From NCBI GenBank assembly GCA_015520115.1, contig WAQS01000103.1, positions 1 to 6,420 of the forward strand: a DNA stretch of 6,420 nt. Reading direction: 5' to 3'. Below, in pieces: positions 5,176 through 6,420 of the stretch (within the stretch, counting starts at the first letter, position 1; every line of letters begins with the position of its first letter). Source of the stretch: Ferroglobus sp. (lineage in GTDB: Archaea > Halobacteriota > Archaeoglobi > Archaeoglobales > Archaeoglobaceae). The notes beneath the pieces are model-generated. The model was given only the letters and a program-made list of their open reading frames with translations, was not told where the DNA came from and searched no databases. A program made the position numbers and the translations under genes.

Positions 5176-5703
5176 TCATTCTTTGAACTCATACGCAAGG
5201 CTCTTAAGCATCGCTACAATCTCCCATTTCCCCTCGTGCAGCTCATTAGCCAGAGTTAGCATTTCCTCGATTTCTTCACTTAACTCGATTGTCTTCAGAG
5301 CGATCAAGGCTGTGAAGATTTTATCGGCTTCATCGAAGCTAATCTCTCTCTTTTCCAAACCTTCAGCAACTTCCAACACGAGCTCTGCTATTTTCTTCTC
5401 AGCTTCTTTGGCATCGATATCTACCAAATCGAGGATTTCCATAACCCTTTCCAAAACATTTATGGGAAAGGTAAGTCTGAAAATCTTTTTGGCTCTTCCT
5501 CTCTCCACCACGATTTTCGACTCAACTACTCCTTTTTTTTCGAGCCAATCCAAGTGGTGCTTCACCGTTCCGGGATCCAAGTCCATAGCCTTGGCTATGG
5601 AGTAGGCGGTGTTGATGCCACGCTCGATGAGCCTGATTATTTCGTTCCTCCTAACAATACCCTTACTGAGCTTCTTTTTTATCGCCTGAGTCACATTCCC
5701 CAT
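5176..5703 (-). CDS. Winged-helix transcriptional regulator with C-terminal helical domain
   Basis: A 175 aa protein. Residues about 18-78 form an ArsR-like winged helix: NEIIRLIERGINTAYSIAKA, then the recognition-helix region DLDPGTVKHHLDWLEKKGVV, then a wing (SKIVVERGRAKKIFRLTFP). Residues about 82-172 are almost all helix with heptad-like leucines and acidic residues (DIDAKEAEKKIAELVLEVAE), suggesting dimerisation or ligand sensing. No metal-binding cysteine cluster is present, so a metal sensor of the classic ArsR kind is unlikely. ATG 5701-5703 is preceded by GAGGCGAG at a good distance. A longer reading from 5748 adds 15 residues that overlap the opposite ORF and look unstructured. The gene is intact, and no target is evident. 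Confidence 0.85.
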   Translation of the reverse strand: MGNVTQAIKKKLSKGIVRRNEIIRLIERGINTAYSIAKAMDLDPGTVKHHLDWLEKKGVVESKIVVERGRAKKIFRLTFPINVLERVMEILDLVDIDAKEAEKKIAELVLEVAEGLEKREISFDEADKIFTALIALKTIELSEEIEEMLTLANELHEGKWEIVAMLKSLAYEFKE

Positions 5704-5902
5704 GGTACTCGCCTCAAGGCTAGTGGGTCTCAAAGATGACAAGTACATTCACAGAATAAGAATCGCCACATACAACTTCATGGAGGACGGAATAGGCATC
5801 ATCTACGAGGAGAGCCGGCTGGACGGAAAGATAATCGAGGTTTGGTATCTGATTTTATCGAACGAGGGTAAGTTTGTTCACAAACACGGGAAGTATCCTT
5901 AG
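5702..5902 (+). CDS. Small hypothetical protein
   Basis: A 66 aa ORF that reads like real protein from about residue 9 on: LKDDKYIHRIRIATYNFMED, GIGIIYEESRLDGKIIEVWY, LILSNEGKFVHKHGKYP. It suggests alternating strands, with no membrane segment and no motif I can name. The start is uncertain. ATG 5702 would share its bases with the regulator's ATG on the other strand and has no ribosome site; GTG 5723 has AAGG (5716-5719) before it. With the first residues odd and the gene so short, it may instead be the 3' remnant of a larger gene whose front was lost when the regulator arrived. It is divergent from the regulator, with no room for a normal promoter. Confidence 0.45.
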   Translation: MVLASRLVGLKDDKYIHRIRIATYNFMEDGIGIIYEESRLDGKIIEVWYLILSNEGKFVHKHGKYP

Positions 5903-6009
5903 ACTGATAACTCCACTTCAAAGCGACTTAGAAACTAAGGATACTAATAAGACCTCTCCAGTGTACGATTAGTCAAAACTAAAAAATCTTTCTCACAGAA
6001 AAGTTGGAT
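5903..6009. other. Intergenic region with a possible TATA-like element
   Basis: No gene is seen. ACTAAAAAAT at 5978-5987 lies about 27 bp before ATG 6010 and could be the TATA box of that ORF. The sequence CTTAGAAACTAAGGATACTAAT (from about 5929) holds a weak inverted pattern, CTTAG/CTAAG, that could form a small hairpin after the 5902 stop codon. Confidence 0.3.
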
Positions 6010-6282
6010 ATGGATTACAAATGGTTAATAATCCAGAAGTTTGTCCACATCTTTAACCTGTATCGTTGGCATCGAGAGCATCTGTTGGAAGAGCAATACA
6101 TAGGTGTTATTAAAGAAGAACTAAAATCAGTTTTTTATACACTAAAAAGAAAAATAACAGATGAAAGTGACAAAGAGATGCTCTATGTTGCGCTTTTTGG
6201 ATTAACTAAGAATAAAAAAATCCAGAAATTTACTAATAGTAGTGATCGCAGAGTTTGTTTCACCCGAAATCGAGCAAACTAA
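6010..6282 (+). CDS. Hypothetical helical protein
   Basis: An ORF of 90 codons from ATG 6010 (TTG 6004 is possible but less likely). Residues 1-70 read as amphipathic helices: MDYKWLIIQKFVHIFNLYRW, then EEQYIGVIKEELKSVFYTLK, then DKEMLYVALFGLTKNKK. The last 20 residues (from about NSSDRRVCFTRNRAN) look different in composition and lie where the minus strand may have carried coding sequence, so the true C-terminus may have been replaced by read-through into other DNA. It could be an intact small accessory protein or a truncated one. No family is recognised. A TATA-like box about 27 bp upstream would make it leaderless. It is AT-rich, unlike the left half of the window. Confidence 0.45.
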   Translation: MDYKWLIIQKFVHIFNLYRWHREHLLEEQYIGVIKEELKSVFYTLKRKITDESDKEMLYVALFGLTKNKKIQKFTNSSDRRVCFTRNRAN

Positions 6283-6420
6283 CTTCTTCTTCCTTCTAAG
6301 ACCTCCTCTATGACTTTTTCATCAAGAAGCTTCAAAAGCTCGTAAACTCCATTGCCATACGATCACTTGACAGTCAACGATTCTTGACAAAGTCGTCGCA
6401 AGCTGCTCGGCGTATGTTAA
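6279..6420 (-). pseudogene. Broken minus-strand ORF at the right edge, N-terminus outside
   Basis: From the right edge one minus-strand frame reads TYAEQLATTLSRIVDCQVIV and soon hits a stop. In the frame reached by a shift near 6360, the reading continues as YGNGVYELLKLLDEKVIEEV, then LEGRRS to TAG at 6279-6281. Both pieces look like one small, helical, charged protein. It could be an antitoxin or other small regulator, but no family is certain. GGAGG (6301-6305 read on the minus strand) is within the coding part and probably incidental. If the frame change is real this is a pseudogene; a sequencing error would make it an intact gene end. Confidence 0.4.

Noticed and set aside
5144..5605. 153 aa serine-rich plus-strand ORF
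   Set aside because: It is the complement of the winged-helix regulator. The low-complexity serine content comes from reading leucine/glutamate/lysine codons backwards.
3001..6420. CRISPR array or insertion-sequence ends
   Set aside because: No regularly spaced direct repeats, transposase motifs or matched terminal inverted repeats were seen.

Overview
The window looks like chromosomal DNA of a euryarchaeon, most likely a hyperthermophile related to Archaeoglobales (the order is inference). The archaeal signs are an archaeosortase next to an archaetidylserine decarboxylase, a TFS/TFIIS-type elongation factor, a tRNA-Ser gene without an encoded CCA, relics of the archaeal recombinase RadA, TATA-like boxes about 25 bp upstream of apparently leaderless starts, and AGA/AGG-rich arginine usage.

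Left part (1-3081) is compact and intact. On the minus strand an archaeosortase gene (251-997) overlaps an archaetidylserine/phosphatidylserine decarboxylase gene that runs off the left edge. Together they suggest a module for processing surface proteins and anchoring them to lipid. A 39-bp gap carrying two crossing TATA-like boxes separates it from a plus-strand operon of PHP-domain phosphoesterase, Nudix hydrolase and TFS, all with overlapping ends. A GNAT acetyltransferase converges on TFS with a 4-bp overlap of stop codons. An intact tRNA-Ser(GCT) gene follows, with its own TATA box.

Right part (3082-6420) looks like accessory DNA beside a tRNA gene. It is AT-richer and full of decayed genes: a frameshifted minus-strand ORF; a relic of the RadA N-terminal region with one frameshift and a loss of exactly the Walker A segment, run on into an unknown decayed ORF; and a frameshifted EVE-domain (UPF0310) gene. 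Between the relics are intact small regulators: an 88-92 aa basic protein (minus) divergent from a 107 aa winged-helix protein (plus), with a 22-bp perfect palindrome between them, and a 175 aa winged-helix regulator (minus). Two small hypothetical ORFs (5702-5902 and 6010-6282) and a broken minus-strand ORF at the right edge complete it.

The most interesting candidate for an undescribed unit is the 4440-5014 segment. A palindromic operator-like site sits between two divergent small genes, and the winged-helix gene ends in an ATGA overlap with what was an EVE-domain gene. This looks like a decayed autoregulated two-gene wHTH-EVE cassette. Identifications were made by eye from motifs; no database search was possible.
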